Source: Metopolophium dirhodum (lineage: Eukaryota > Arthropoda > Insecta > Hemiptera > Aphididae). From it: a stretch of DNA of 64,000 nt. The stretch spans positions 32,798,001 through 32,862,000 of the forward strand of contig NC_083566.1 of the NCBI RefSeq assembly GCF_019925205.1. The letters run 5' to 3'. The notes beneath the pieces were generated by a model. That model did not search any database, was not told the origin of the DNA, and saw only the letters and a program-made list of their open reading frames with translations. Positions 43,514-57,559 of the stretch are shown here, one piece after another. A program made the translations under genes and the position numbers. Each line of letters opens with the position of its first letter. The first letter of the stretch is position 1.

Positions 43514-44106
43514 TATAGAATTAATAACGTTATTGCGACCAAACTTAATACGATTATAACAATATATTTTGTATAATATTAAATGAGTTGGCATTTACCC
43601 CCTAGATTCATCGCATCTAGACGATACATCTTTTGCTATCTGGGAACACATTTCTCACCTATCGTTATAGTCGTGTGCCTGCACCGTTGTACACCGGTGG
43701 CTGACGATGGGCATCGTATAATATAATATTATTGTTATGTGTACGGGTGCATGATAATAATAATATAATAATAGAGTGGAAAATAATCACACCGGTCGGC
43801 GGCGGAGGCTGAGACGGTGTCAGTTGAACTTTGTGCGCGGTCACCATATTGCTATTATTATAATTTATAGATTTAATAATAATGTCATTGACAAAACTTA
43901 ATATACCTAATTATAATACAATTATATTTTTTATAAATAAATGAGTTGGCATTTTCCCCCTGGATTCGTCCAGGCTATACATTTTTGGCTATCTGGGACC
44001 ACCCTTCTCACCTATCTTTAGTCGTATGCCTGCACCGTCGTACACCGCGGTAGCTGACGATGGGCATATCGCATAATATAATATTATTGTTATATGTGTA
44101 CGGGCG

Positions 44107-44140
<34 letters not shown>

Positions 44141-44235
44141 TAATAGAGTGGAAATGAATCACACCGGTCGGCGGCGGTGGCTGAGGCGGTGTCCGTTGAA
44201 CTTTGTGCGCGGTGCCCGCCGCTACTGTTATTACG
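43514..44235. repeat. Head-to-tail tandem duplication, two units of about 350-370 bp
   Basis: Unit 1 (about 43514-43865) and unit 2 (about 43866-44235) share, in order, ACTTAATA, AATGAGTTGGCATTT, TGGCTATCTGGGA-like, TTCTCACCTATC, TGCCTGCACCGT, GCTGACGATGGGCAT, AGAGTGGAAA, TCACACCGGTCGGCGGCGG and GTTGAACTTTGTGCGCGGT. Unit 2 has an expanded AAT microsatellite at about 44110-44140. Divergence is moderate, so the event is not recent. Confidence 0.85.
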
Positions 44236-44350
44236 ACGGCATATATTATTAATGCTGGAAAACGGCGCGACCTTGAGAATGGCCGTCGGCAGCTCGCCGC
44301 GTGTCCACCTCGGACGGTGTGTGCGACGACCTTAGTTGGTATAAAATTAA
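44160..44350. promoter_or_regulatory. CpG-rich patch with a TATAAAA word
   Basis: Dense CpG (GTCGGCGGCGG, AACGGCGCGACC, CTCGCCGCGTG, GCGACGACC) stands out against AT-rich surroundings. TATAAAA occurs at 44340-44346. It may be a promoter or enhancer; no exon can be assigned. Confidence 0.3.
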
Positions 44351-46196
44351 TATGAAATCCCGTTCCAACCTTAATATGCTTGATAATTTTAAGGTCTATA
44401 TGCGGTACTTACCGACGGACAATATTATAAGACAAGTCGCACACCGTTGTTATATAACATATTATACCTAAGTCATAGTACCTACCGTGCAGCGACGCGC
44501 AGAACATATTTTTCGGGGAAGGCTTATGCGACATTTTCTATACCTATACCTGCACCGGGGAATGATCAAATCGGTATAATTGTTTTTCAAGTCTTATTCC
44601 AACTGAAATTGTTATTATTCGATCGTGTACAAGCAACTGAATTTTTTTTTGAATACCTATCATATATAGTATGATATATGACTATATTTAGACTATACAT
44701 AGTCTGAACAGGTCCATTTCATTTTATAGCAGAGTAATGATAAAACTTTTTTTTTCGTAAACTGTTTCATTAAACTATATACCTAATATATTATGCTGCA
44801 CTCAATCGCTGTCATTGATATTAGAACACCATAGTATATAATATGGTATAAAATGTTCAAAAATTCACACGGTTGGTAAACATTTAAATGAAAGAGCTTT
44901 TACAAAGTCAAATATATTTATTTTACCCATTAACTTTTCTTCAATAAAAATGTTCTTTCAATAAAATAATTTTACTTTTGTTCTGCCCACTTCTTATTTT
45001 TATGTAATAATCGTATTTATATACTCGGACCTAACTAGTGTGTTACCGTTTCTATAGACGGACCCAATTAGTTTATCTTTATCATAAATGTTATCTAGGA
45101 CCCAACTCGGATACACCCGTTTAGAAGTACCTACTAGGTATTATTGTTAAATATTTTTAACGAGTTTGACTAATGATGTTATGTTTTTAAGGTTTTTCTT
45201 AAAAAACGGACATGATGGGAAGAATCTAACCTACACATATTATAATCTCTTTTTATATGCCGCTGATATCATACTATTGCAATATTAAATAACATACAAT
45301 ACGGCGATACGCCGATAGCCAATACCTAGGTACGTTAATTTTACAGTGGCACCGAACTAATTATTTTTAGGTATGTCAATGAAAAATAACGTCAATAAAT
45401 TATACCCACTTACCTCCACAGGGTATTAGAACTAAGTCGTAGGAACAAACCCCCTCACCACTTTCTTAACCTAAAAAATATCGTAAATACCGTTACGATA
45501 TAATTTGTGTCTGCAGTCTCTCCTCGTTGGGTATGGCGTGAGCGACGTTCCCTATATTCCTAAATCGACCACCTAACATACCTAATAATAATGATATTAT
45601 TGTATTGGTCCGCGGTTACGACCTTTAACAATTTGCAGACTATATAGGTATATTATAGCCAATTATTGTCTTCTCGACACGTCGTATAACACGCACACTT
45701 AGAACTCACGCGTTCCGTAAAAATACGTTTAATATTATAAAATTCTATAACGTGTGAAATTTTAAAAATGTGTAAATCATAACGTTATGTAAACCGGCGA
45801 ATGGCTCTATTATTATACCGAATATCCAGTAGTGTTATTATACATGGCGAGGCTATAGGCACCATTAAAAGGAGATTATATTATACTATACCAGAAAAAA
45901 ATGTATTTATTATATTATAGGAATCGTATATTATGAATATCTTTACTTTTGTGTGATTTCAATTTGAAAGAACAACAATTGAAATTTTTCTAGTTATTAC
46001 TTTATTGCAATACCTTTTGAATTGATTTTAATATTATTTTGGCCGTAAACAAAATTTATGAAGTGTTTAAAACTATGATTTAACTAATATAATAATATTA
46101 TTGAATACGCCGATGTTGATCTAAAAAACACTTAAACTTCAAAACAAAATAATAGCATTAAATTTAGTTTCTATAGAATATTTGATTATTTTCAAC
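44351..46196. other. AT-rich intergenic DNA, nothing seen
   Basis: No supported gene or element. Confidence 0.45.
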
Positions 46197-46500
46197 CATT
46201 GAATTATAACAATTTGGATATTAAATTATTATTATTACAAAATAATATTGAAATTTTAAAACTAAAATAATAATAGCAGTTTTTGTATTAAAATAAATAA
46301 TAAATAACATATCTTCTGTCTTTATAGTTTCCCTATTTTTAACAATATTAACATTGAATCATAACAATTTGTATATTACTATTATTATTATTACAAAATA
46401 ATATTATAATTTTAAAATTATAATAATAATATCACTTTTTGTATTAAAATAAAAAATAAATAACATCTCTTCATCTGTTTTCCTTATTTTTCAAAGTAAA
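46197..46500. repeat. Tandem duplication of an AT-rich unit, period about 155 bp
   Basis: CATTGAATTATAACAATTTG at 46197 recurs with one change at 46352. The following words (ATTATTATTACAAAATAATA, TTTTTGTATTAAAATAAA, AATAAATAACAT) recur in order in both units. Confidence 0.75.
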
Positions 46501-48179
46501 TATTTTTTCCTTAATTTATAAATATTTTCTACTGTGGTTCAGTATTGATCATTATAGAGAGTATAGAATTATTATTTTTACTTGTTAGTAGTCATAAAAA
46601 AATATTTTGATAATGTATACATTTTGTAACAGTAATAATATGATGTAAATTCAATTATACATACCTAATATTAATACATTTGTTAGAAAAATGCAACTTT
46701 TACTATGTATAATAAACTATTAAGTACTTACTTGGTTTTCCTTTATGTTAGCTCTTTTAGGGTTTCAATAGATATTTTTGTATCACACAAACTTTAAAGT
46801 TATTTAACTCTACCACGATAAGTCATTATAGTTATTATAATAATACAAAAATATACACAATTTAAATATAATGAATTAGAGTAGTAGAATATGACTAGAG
46901 TAAAAATGTGTGTAATAAATCAATAATAATAATATTTTAATATTATTATTGTTATGACATATGTTATTATCTCAATATGCGGCGTTATAGCTCTGAATCC
47001 AGCTCGGAAAGTTTGATTGTTTTAAGTTACAAAAGTGCCATATTTCAATACCCTTATTGTTCTGACCCTATGTACTTGTTTTAGTAAACGAGCCACATTT
47101 CGTTTTACGGCCAAATTGTACTTAGGACTTTAACATATTAATATACGTTCAATGCAAAAAAGATTTTCAGCAAATATTATTTTTATTAATAAAAGGAGGT
47201 AGATGGTGCCACTACGAAAAAATACGAATTCATAGACACTATAAGTACAAAAATCATAAATTTTGAGTTGTGGCCTTATTGTACTGACAGTGCAACAGTA
47301 ATATTAAATGTATGTATATAGATACTATATTCGGCCTGCAGCCAGTAGACATTTTGTTTTGAAATAAGAAATAAGAATTATTAAATATTTTTATTAATAT
47401 AATAATATATTGCTCACCACTCTGGCAAGTAAACTATTCCTCAATATATTTTATTGACGATACTTGGAAAAATCTTAGTATATTTTTAACTAAATACAGT
47501 TATTGATATTTATAAATTATACTTACGATATTTTACTCAGAAAAATCCAAGTTAAATTTCAACTGAAATAAATCTTAAGTTTTGGTATTTAAAAATGCCA
47601 CTTTGAATTTTAAGAAAAACTTAAGTAGAATCCAGGAAAAATCCATAATATCCTTTAATCATGCTTAATTGTCTCTCGGTATTGAAGCTCGGGATGAAAT
47701 AGTTATTTTTGTATACGACATATAAAAATAGGTAGGTAGTGCATTTATAAAAGTTGAATGATAATTTTGTTTATTTAATTTTTTACCATGTAAAAATATG
47801 GATATTAATTATTTCGATTACCTACCTTGGTTGTGGTATTACGATATATATGGGTACCTACCTATCTATTGCGCCTGCTAATTCCTGCATATAGCGGTTA
47901 TCTCCTCTGTCGCGTAATCGCGAGAGGGTTCTGTTTATTTGTGTATTTTAATAAGAGGTTGTATTGGTCGTAAAAAACAAACAAAATTGGTCTGATTTTT
48001 CGTTAAAAAATTACGGTGAGGGTTGCAGACCCGATCACTCCTCAAGCTCCGTCCGCAGCGTACGCCCCTGATTACCGCTTGGGGTGGTAATTATCGCGAG
48101 AAGTACCTAATACCAATTACCATTGATCATAAATAGGTACAAGTGTCTATTAACAAATAACTGACGAACAATCGTGTGC
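46501..48179. other. AT-rich intergenic DNA, nothing seen
   Basis: No supported gene or element. Confidence 0.45.
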
Positions 48180-49130
48180 CATGTGCGTATTGAAATCATC
48201 ACGGGACGACATGTCAACGGTCATCGTCGTATGGTCGTCTTCCCGCACGTGTGGTTATCTGATTATTGATGTCACGACGTGACGAGGGATTCGGAGAATC
48301 CGTTTCGATCGATTTGGGGAGGGGTGTGGCCGGTGCTGCGGCGGTAGGGGGATGGCGAGAAGAAGCCGGTTTTTGCGCAACAGCAACTTGGGTAAAAAAA
48401 AAAAAAATAAATAAATATAAAAATGATAAATACTATTCGCTATGAGAATAGGAAAATAATCGAAACGGACAGACACGTAATAATAGCGTAATATAATATG
48501 TAATAATATTTATGTACTATGTACCTACGTGCGGTTCTCGTCTCGCGCGATCGTTGTCATTCCGTCTGCGCCGCGAGACGACGTGAGGGAACCGTCCGCT
48601 GCGTGGCGGTGGCGGTATTATTTTTTATCAGTACCAGCAAATAATAGTAGGCAGGTACCTACTATGATATTATGGCGAACGCAAACACATAATATGATAA
48701 TATTATACCGTCGTACTGCGTTGCTGCTGCAGTGTGTATACCCGCGTTTCATGCGCAGACGGACAACTACAATAAGGAATTTTATTCTTCTTCTCTTTAC
48801 TTAGGTACACGACATCGTAAACAACCGGTGATTAATTATTCATGGCCTCCGAGAGGCGGCGGATGTGCCGATCGCCCGCACACACGCGTGTATACATATG
48901 CCTACTCGGGGTTTTACCCTCCCTCCACGTCTCGATTTCTATAATAATATCTTTAACGTCCTCCGCGATCACAGTTCAAAGGAGACTATACCTATTATAA
49001 TAATATAATATTACTATCGTGGCGGCCAGAGCAGGAGGACATATTATTATTATAAATACGCCATTATAATATTATTGTTATAAAATTACCGGCCGCACCG
49101 ACGAATGCAGCGCTCTGTAGGTAGTCTATC
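48180..49130. promoter_or_regulatory. CpG-rich block, possible promoter or control region
   Basis: G+C-rich pieces (around 48200-48370, 48530-48620, 48840-48930 and 49080-49130) contain many CpG in otherwise AT-rich DNA. Short open frames on both strands here are a by-product of few stops and do not look like proteins. Splice or start signals are not decisive. Confidence 0.35.
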
Positions 49131-51939
49131 CAGCAGCGTACTATAATACATCAATCTAACGACACAACAATTAATGGTAATGTAAATTATCGTTTACAGT
49201 ATTCGGACACAGTGCCGGACTCGTTTGCGGAGGAGGTACTGTATTTTTTCTGTCCCTCATTCGGTCTGCAAACAGCCGCAGATCGAACTTGATCTGCAAC
49301 ATCACATTGTGCGTATAGCGATGCACAATATCCTAGTAAGTCCAAGCGTCAAATAATAATAAACTTAGCACCTCCTCCCCACCCGACACTCCTCGTGCGC
49401 CGTTTGATGTTCCATATTGCTGTCAATATAAGAAAAATTATCATGTCTTTGGTCTTTAAAGCAAAATACAAGAATTTACTTCACCTACTCTCTCCTGGAA
49501 TTTACCTGAAGACGCAGCTGCCCCCCTCCCCTGCTCATAATCCCGGTTTCGACACTCTGCGCAGATCCATTTCAGGATCGGAAGATTGTGTAAGAATCCA
49601 GGTTATTTTGTATAAAACTATTATATTTTTAAAACCTCCCGTCCAGTAATCCTTTTATCCTTATATTTTAACTACATATTTTAACTTTTAAAAAAAATGT
49701 GTCCAGGTGCTTGTAAAGATTCTTTGATTCCATGTTACCAAATATATTTGTGTTTCACATTAAATGGTCTTTCGCAATTCCTATTATAGTATTATGTCAA
49801 CTGTGATCTAAAAAGACCTACACTTGAAAAAAAAAAAACAGGGCATAAATAAGTTATAGCATCATCCTCTTGGGCATTATTACAGCTTCTGGTCTATTCA
49901 GATCTATAGACCATAAGCCGTTCCGAGTATATCCACATAATATGCAAAGTATGTCTCCCAGCCTTCTTGTAAAATTCCCGGAAAATCCTGCAGACCTATA
50001 AGTCCCAACTATACACACGGATCTCGGGGTAGTCGATAATGTAAACGCTACGTGCATAAAATACCAGCAGCAGAGATATGAACTATCAAAATTACGACAA
50101 TACAATTTAATATTATTTGCTGATCTATGTATATTACTCTCTCTCTCTCTCTCTCTTTCTTTCTCTCTCTCTCATTGATATAAATATATTATATATGTAA
50201 TTATTATTATTATATTATATCAGAAACACGAGTGGAAAATCCAAATGAGTATCTAAGCGCGCGGATTTGAAACCTAGATATCAATTTTTTAACCAATTTA
50301 TTATTTCGTTATGTCATCTATTTATTTTATTTTGGCATTTACTGTTTTACCCTAAAATATTTATACAATTTTATGCTTATATTATAAACATGTTATAGTT
50401 ATGTTTGAAATACATGTTAATATACATGTTGTATAATGTTTCTACTATTACGTCATATAAATAAATAAATAAAATCATTATTGTGCGCGGCTTGTATTAT
50501 ATCTCTATTGAGCACAATATGGCCCAGTGGGCAGTGGCCTATACTTATTGTCTCTGGCTGGTACAATTATACACAATAACTAAACAGTACACACAGACAT
50601 TTGAGTATTGACCCACACACACGTGTGTGCACACGGTTGCAATTAATTTTAATATTAATTGTAAATTGTCCGTCTATGGAACGTAAATATTCAATGCTGA
50701 ATGCGATTCCAATATAGTTTCTTTGTAACTTATGAAATGCATAAAATCACAATATATATTTGTGCATAGCGTAGTGATTTTAATAGCCAATAATGGATGG
50801 GCACCTATTCTTTATTTGTGTTTGTAATTTGTATATAATAGCAGTTTGAATAGCTCAATCTACCTATTCGTATGACTCTAATTGTCAAATTGTATTATTA
50901 GATAGGTGTGTCATTGGTTCCACTCAAATATTGAATATTTGAACAATTTACTTTTATATTTATATTCATAAATGTGTATACTTACTTATAAATTTATATT
51001 TTATTTTTCGTATCTGTAATCTGTGTTCTGTGAAAAATGTATTCAGAATTAGCCATTCGGCAACAGCTTTTTTTCACCAAAAGACAGCTTAATTTGTGAG
51101 TATCCATTACCTAGTTCTAAGTCACCAATTTGATAATATATTTATACATATTATAATATCTTCCTGGCGAAAAGAGCCATAATTACAATTATCGTTGTGG
51201 CACCAATTGGCGGGCAATTTTATTATCATTGTTGGGCCACAAGGGCTAAGGTCTTTAATTGATCTTATTGTAATTAGTTGTGAATTAGTTATCACTACAA
51301 ATGTATTACTATATTTAACAACACACACTAAGTATAAAATTGTTCACAAATTGTTAACATAATAATATATTACATGTAATCTCTTTCATGAGTACCTACA
51401 CACAAACACCTATATGGGTACTAATTAGAAATTTTATCAACGTTAATAAAAAAAAAGTAAATTTTTATAAAAGTAGCTAAAAAATCAACAAAATTTCTAG
51501 ATAATGTTAATAAAAATATTTGAAAAAAATCCAAGTCTACGATAATTCCATTTTAAATTACAACGATTAAACAAAATCGATTTAGTCGAACTGGTTTTGC
51601 AATTTGCGTACCTACCTAAATACTATTTACGGTAAAGTATACATTATTTTTTATCACTCTTGACTACCTAAAGTACCTACCACCTATCTTTAAATTTAAG
51701 TTTTAAGTTAAAGATTTTTATTTTTTTACTGTTTCAAAAGTTGACTGATAAAAAATATAAAAAAAGGACATCATTGTCATTATTAAAATAGAATAAATCT
51801 TTTAAATCAGTAAAATCTTTTTTTCGTGAACATTATGTTATGGATATTTAATAAAATATTTGACATGTGTAAATACTATTGGATGGTAAATTAAAAATAA
51901 TAATACTATATACACCGTTGGCACTTGGCTCTTGGCATA
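49131..51939. other. Intergenic DNA with a CT microsatellite
   Basis: A CT/CTTT microsatellite lies at about 50138-50174. A minus-strand open frame at 49854-50105 (83 codons) is not recognised and is not called. Confidence 0.4.
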
Positions 51940-53270
51940 CATAATCATCTATAAAATACTATACCTATTATACAACGTACACTTCAGCGTACAATTTAAA
52001 TGATAATATTATATTAATATTCAATGTTAATGCGGTCATTGGTCAATGATAATATTTATTATTTTATGCGTATAATATAAAAACAATTTTCAAGAATAAA
52101 GTGGTGTACACCACTGGTCATGACTCATGGGTATTTTGGTTAATAATCATGGTTTTCTTATTTTTTATCAATATTTATTGTAGCTGCAATTCAGATTGTG
52201 TTGAAGATTTTTTGTTGAAATTTTGTTTGGATCAGTGGCAAACATTTTCATCTTGAATAAATACAAAATTATACTTTAGAGATCAATGTATTAGTTGTAC
52301 AGTGATGTGTGTGTATTTTTGTGCCTGTCTTCGTATTTTTGAGTAGTAAAAATACTTAATTTTGTTGATTTCGTGTTTTTGTGGTAATTCAAAAATTATT
52401 AATTGACAATTTCTGAGACTTGAAATGTTGACCAAATAATTATATATATTAACATAACATAGACAAACAAAGTATAATTCGAAAAATATTCGTTTTTGTG
52501 AAATTGATATAGATTTAGATACTTTATCTTGTAAAAAATTGATTCTTAGTCAGTTTGATAGTGTAATATGTATAAGGTTCTCCATATAAGTTATACTTAT
52601 AGCAATTTAAAAACATTGAAAATACATTAGCATAGGTTTTTTTATAGACATTTGAACTTTGTAGATCTAATTTTTAAAAGATTGGATACGTATTGTTAAA
52701 TAAAAAATAACAATTTTAGTTACTATATTGTAATTAAAAAAATATCAATCGCAGGGACTAACTTTTTGTAATCATGTATATAATATTATTTTATAGGTGT
52801 ACTGTGCAGGTACACGATGGAATTTTCTAAATATTTAGACTTATTTTAAACTATATTTTATAGGCACTATGAGGCATGAACCAATTCATACTGTACGAAG
52901 ACAGTTATAGACAGACGACACGTAGTACCTATACTCATTTTTTATTACTTATTAACAATATTATATGATATCAAATTATAATAATTTTTATATTCGATGA
53001 TTTTGAAAAAAACTAATTCTACCTATAGAGTATTATAGGTATTAGTATATTATTGTATTACTAATAGTAAAATAAATTTCTTTAATAGCAATAATATCAT
53101 AAAATATACTTAGTAATATAGGCTGACCGTCTCCGCTCAGAATCGTTTTTTGTATGCGATGATTTATCATTGAATTCAAATTGAACACATCCATTATAGT
53201 GAACTACTTAGTGACGAGATAGGTTCACTCAAAACCTACTCTACAGCTGATGTTAACGATTAGCTTCCTT
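51940..53270. repeat. Diverged GATTCTGAGCG-family copy
   Basis: 51950-52090 matches the segment at 56130-56240 (TACAACGTACACTTCAG, ATATTCAATGTTAATGCGGTCA). 53120-53210 has the terminal words GCTGACCGTCTCCGCTCAGAATCG and CATCCATTATAGTGAAC. The interior is poorly preserved. Confidence 0.55.
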
Positions 53271-55318
53271 CTAGTAATTGATTTTATGATTTTAATAGAG
53301 TATGGGTACTTAAAGTTATAATAATATCTACTTAATACTTATGTGATTTAAACGTTGTGCGATTTCGAGTTATAACTTACCTATATAAGTTAAGACATAT
53401 CTGACAAAATCATTTTAAATCCTACTTCGAATAAACCTAAATAGCGAATAACCTCTTGAATGTTTATTGACTTCAGAGGGATACTTTAACAGATATTAGG
53501 AAAATGTAGAGGAGTGGGAACTATGGGCGTGTAAGCTGTCAATAGAGTTCAATACAATTAGAGTATTTCCAGTTCTAGTACCAAAGTACTCGTAATTGTT
53601 GTAATAGGTGATATTTAAGGTTGTCTCCAAATGCACAGCTTGCTTGACTCTCCCCGTGCTCATGTTTATCGTGCAGGGAGACTAAAATTGAATACGTTTT
53701 AAAATAAGATAGGTAAGCTACTTACCATTGAATTTGAAATTCGAACCGCAGTTCGTGTTGACTGCAGACATTGCATTATAAGAAAACTGTAGAAGGAAGG
53801 GTTTGACGTGACCAAATTTTTCGAGGAAAATTAAGCTCTATATCGAGTCTTCCTGTTTATGCTTATGGCGTTTATCTATTGTATTTGAAACATGATATTG
53901 TATATAAATGTATGAAATATAATATCTATATGCGTATAACATATTCATGAACATTTCAATCAATAAACTATAATAATGTTATGACCATCGTATTATTATT
54001 GTTACGCAAGTAACAATGGTTATTGTACCTAATAATAGCATCGAATATAATTATTGATGTGCAAAAATCAATATATAATACAAGGTTTACGCGTTTCTCC
54101 TATTGTTGGCAGTGAAAAATACACTTAACTAAATGACGTATGCACGGGCTTGGAAATTAATGATTATTGGCACTAATAAATAAATATTATTCGCCTTCAT
54201 TATGCAATATTATTGTATGTCATGAACATAATATTTGTTGTAATACTACAATAGCCATCGTACAGTCATTTCCTGATATAGACGTGCGGCATAATCTAAA
54301 TATGTAAGCAGGTAATAATAACATTGACCATACGAAAATATTCTTATACGACGTACCTAGCTCTATGCATGGGCCATAAGTCTGTTATCATTATATTATG
54401 TGATATCTGATGATCGCATAATAATAACGACCGTGTTTCCATCCCGATGGGAAATTAACTGGTCGAGACCATATTATGAAAAAATAAAACTCGATATCGG
54501 ACGAGAGTAATAAAAAAATAAAAATGTTTAACTTTTTAGGGGTACCGCCTCTGAATTGCCTATACGGGCATCCGTGACATAAATCATGATTATTTATACG
54601 ATAAAATATTCAGCGCAGAGCTCCGCGGTCTTATACACGGCGATACACACGTGCACATATTTTTCAGTTAAGTTATTCGTACAAAAATGTACAAGGATCA
54701 AAATAAATAAATATACGAGCATACGCTGTATTACCATGCATACCTCATTCCGGATTAAAGTGTTTATCGTTTGTTTAAGAATCGGCGGGTACGATGCTAC
54801 TCATATTATGCATGATAGATTATTATAATATTTTTTTTTAAAACGCAAATATTATTATTACACGTGGTTTTTCTGTGGGCATAAGCTTTATTCTTGGTTA
54901 ACACGTCATAAACATTTTCAATACAACTTAGTTCCACCACACATAATAGTCAATAGCGCTGAAATATTATAATAAATGATAATAACTGCGGAGTAATGTA
55001 TAATATACAATTATGAAAGCAAACACGAATATATAATAATTTATAAGCATGCGTAAATTATGTCACTCTGAGGTATGAAATATAATATTATAAAGGTACG
55101 TGTTACGAAACCAATCTGGTAATTTCCTTTATAAACTATCTTTTGTATTTATTTTATTGTGTTTTATTAATATATTTTTTATAACTTGGGACTCCATATA
55201 TTTAATTTATATTGTTTCAGTTTATTTAGCTAATGTAATCGCGGTATTTGTTATTTATTTGGTTTAATATTTTTGGTTAAGTTATGTATGTTTTCACCAT
55301 TAGCGACGCCATATGAAA
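53271..55318. other. AT-rich intergenic DNA, nothing seen
   Basis: No gene or element with visible ends. Confidence 0.45.
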
Positions 55319-56340
55319 GAAAAAAAAGGTGGGTAAGTGGATGTCGCTCTGCTGTACAGTAGGTTACAAGTGGGTCACTGTAATGGATGGTGTTACATTT
55401 GAATTCAATGATATAATATCATTGTATAAGAAAAACGATTCCGAGCGAAAACGGTCATTTAGCCTATGATATTACTGAGTATATTTGATGATATTATTGT
55501 GAATAAAGTAAATTATATATTTACTTAATTACGTGGAACCTTGTCTTAAATTTTCAATCCTTAGCTACAAAAGTTGAACATTTTAGAATAATTTTACAAT
55601 GATGTGTGTTTTTTTTTTTTGTTGTGTCTGTCGTCACCTTTTAGGACAGTAAAAGTGCTTGGATTTTCTTCAACAGTAACTTTTCTGATAGGAAAGTGAA
55701 TCTAGTTGGTACTTTGGGGGGGGGGGGGGTCCAAAGTATACATTTCCCAGCAGTTTTCAAAAGCGACATGAAAAACAAAAGAAAAATTAAGGGAAAACGG
55801 GAATTTTTACGCAAATAGAAAAGTATTAAATCGTAAGTAAAAATAAAATAAAAAACCCCAGAAGGGATGCACAAATTAGGATTTTGACACAGTAGTCACG
55901 CTTCTCTGATCTCGGCAATAAAGAAAATAGTCAAATTTAATTTGAGAGTAATGATAACTTTTGGACATAATATACAGAAATTGATTCTGAATTATTTTTC
56001 CGTTTTTTCATATACGCAAAGGTATAAGGAAAAACCATCAGGAACAGCAGTTATAAAACTGGCACTCTAAAGTAGATATCATGCTGCACACTCAATCGTT
56101 GCTCTTCAGAGTTTCATAATCATATATAAAATAGTATACCTATTGTACAACGTATACACTTCAGACTTCAGAGTACAATTTGAATGATAATAGTACATTG
56201 ATATTCAATGTTAATTCGGTCAATGATATTAATATATATTGTTTTATACATATAATATCAAAATAGGTACCTATTCTAAAAGTTCAAGTGACTTTTTTGT
56301 TATCTAGTTGGTAGTAACTCGTTGGTACTCAGAAACTGAA
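55319..56340. repeat. GATTCTGAGCG-family copy, inverted relative to 6276-7190
   Basis: Left end at about 55326-55460: GGTGGGTAAGTGGATGTCGC, GTCACTGTAATGGATGG, CGATTCCGAGCGAAAACGG. From about 55590 the sequence is the reverse complement of 7190-6276, including TTACTTTTCTG..GGAAAGTGAA words and the end GTAACTCGTTGGTACTC. Contains a G run at about 55716-55730. No coding function. Confidence 0.7.
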
Positions 56341-57550
56341 CATTGAGTTAAATTTTTTTATTTTCACAAATGTATAAGTCGTGAAGTACACGCGAGTGGC
56401 AAGTTACTGGGTACCGAAAAATCGCATAAAATGTTGAAATGTACGGTGTATTCTAATGTTTTTGTAATGAATTTGGTTGTAGAAATTGTTATTTTGTTGT
56501 AGTTCTGTATATGGTATATGGTATAGATGATAATTTTATAGACAAAAAATATTATTTTCGATTTTTCCAGGTTTATTATTGTTAAAATTGCAATTTTGGA
56601 GAACGAGAATTTAATGCTGGATTTTCATGGCGTACCTATGTATCTGTATTTTTAATAAATAATATTTGTATATTTGTATATTTGGATTTAAAGTTCGAAT
56701 AACTCCAAATTTTCTAAATTTCATGAACATTTTTAATCATTATGATTATATTAAGATTTGATCTGCATAAGAATATTATAATCACAAGGAATGATAAAAC
56801 AGTTTTGTAAATTAAAAAAACAGAGAGCGTCACAAGGCTATGTAAATAAAATATTTTTAGAACTAAAATTAATGCATAAAAAAACGGGGAAGTCGCTCTG
56901 CTGTATAGACGGTATAATGATAGTTGCATAGAGTGCATTTACCGCAATATGTGTTAAATTTGAATTCAATGAAAAATACAGTTGAGCAGATTCAATGAGC
57001 AGATACGGTGTATCAAGCGTGTATAAAAAGTTGGAAAATTATTGTTCGTCCGGAACCATATTTTTGTTAAAAAATTGTTCCCGTTGAAAACACGCGTCAT
57101 AGGTATTGTTTGAGTATTGTATATTTATAAAATTTACATTTTTACATAAGTTATGATCGTCTTAATTATTACAATTTAAAAACGTTTGTAAATTGTATCA
57201 AAATTAAAATATCGTAAAAAAGCCAACGTAGCGGCACAGCTAGGCAATGTTCTTAACTTAATATTTGATATTATGCGAATTCACTCTGATATCAAAATTT
57301 ACAACACAGAGACAGGGTCGGGTCTGCTAAACATAAATTTGTTATGTTGCGCGTGGGTTAGAGAGATAGAAGACAAATGGTGCGCATAGTGACATCCTCT
57401 TAACTTAAAGTAAAATAATTTGATCGATAAAAATCGTTAGACTCAGAAGATTTATTGCATAGGTAGTATTATTTACATTTTACATCGCGGTACCAAAATA
57501 AATTAAATTACGTTAACGGAATAAAATTTTTTTTTTGAAATCAGCTTATA
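56341..57550. other. AT-rich intergenic DNA with a relic repeat end
   Basis: 56885-56970 (GGGGAAGTCGCTCTGCTGTA ... GTTAAATTTGAATTCAATGA) is a solitary end of the GATTCTGAGCG family. Nothing else is recognised. Confidence 0.45.
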
Positions 57551-57559
57551 TATGCGGAT

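Noticed and set aside
46597..46620. CRISPR-like or satellite array among the AT-rich repeats
   Set aside because: The repeats near here are two tandem copies of an AT-rich unit without regular spacers, in a eukaryotic context.
48529..48944. Overlapping open frames in the CpG-rich block
   Set aside because: High G+C lowers stop frequency; the products have no recognisable domains and the frames overlap each other.
49854..50105. 83-codon minus-strand open frame with Cys-rich product
   Set aside because: No recognisable domain, no splice context and no neighbouring coding sequence.
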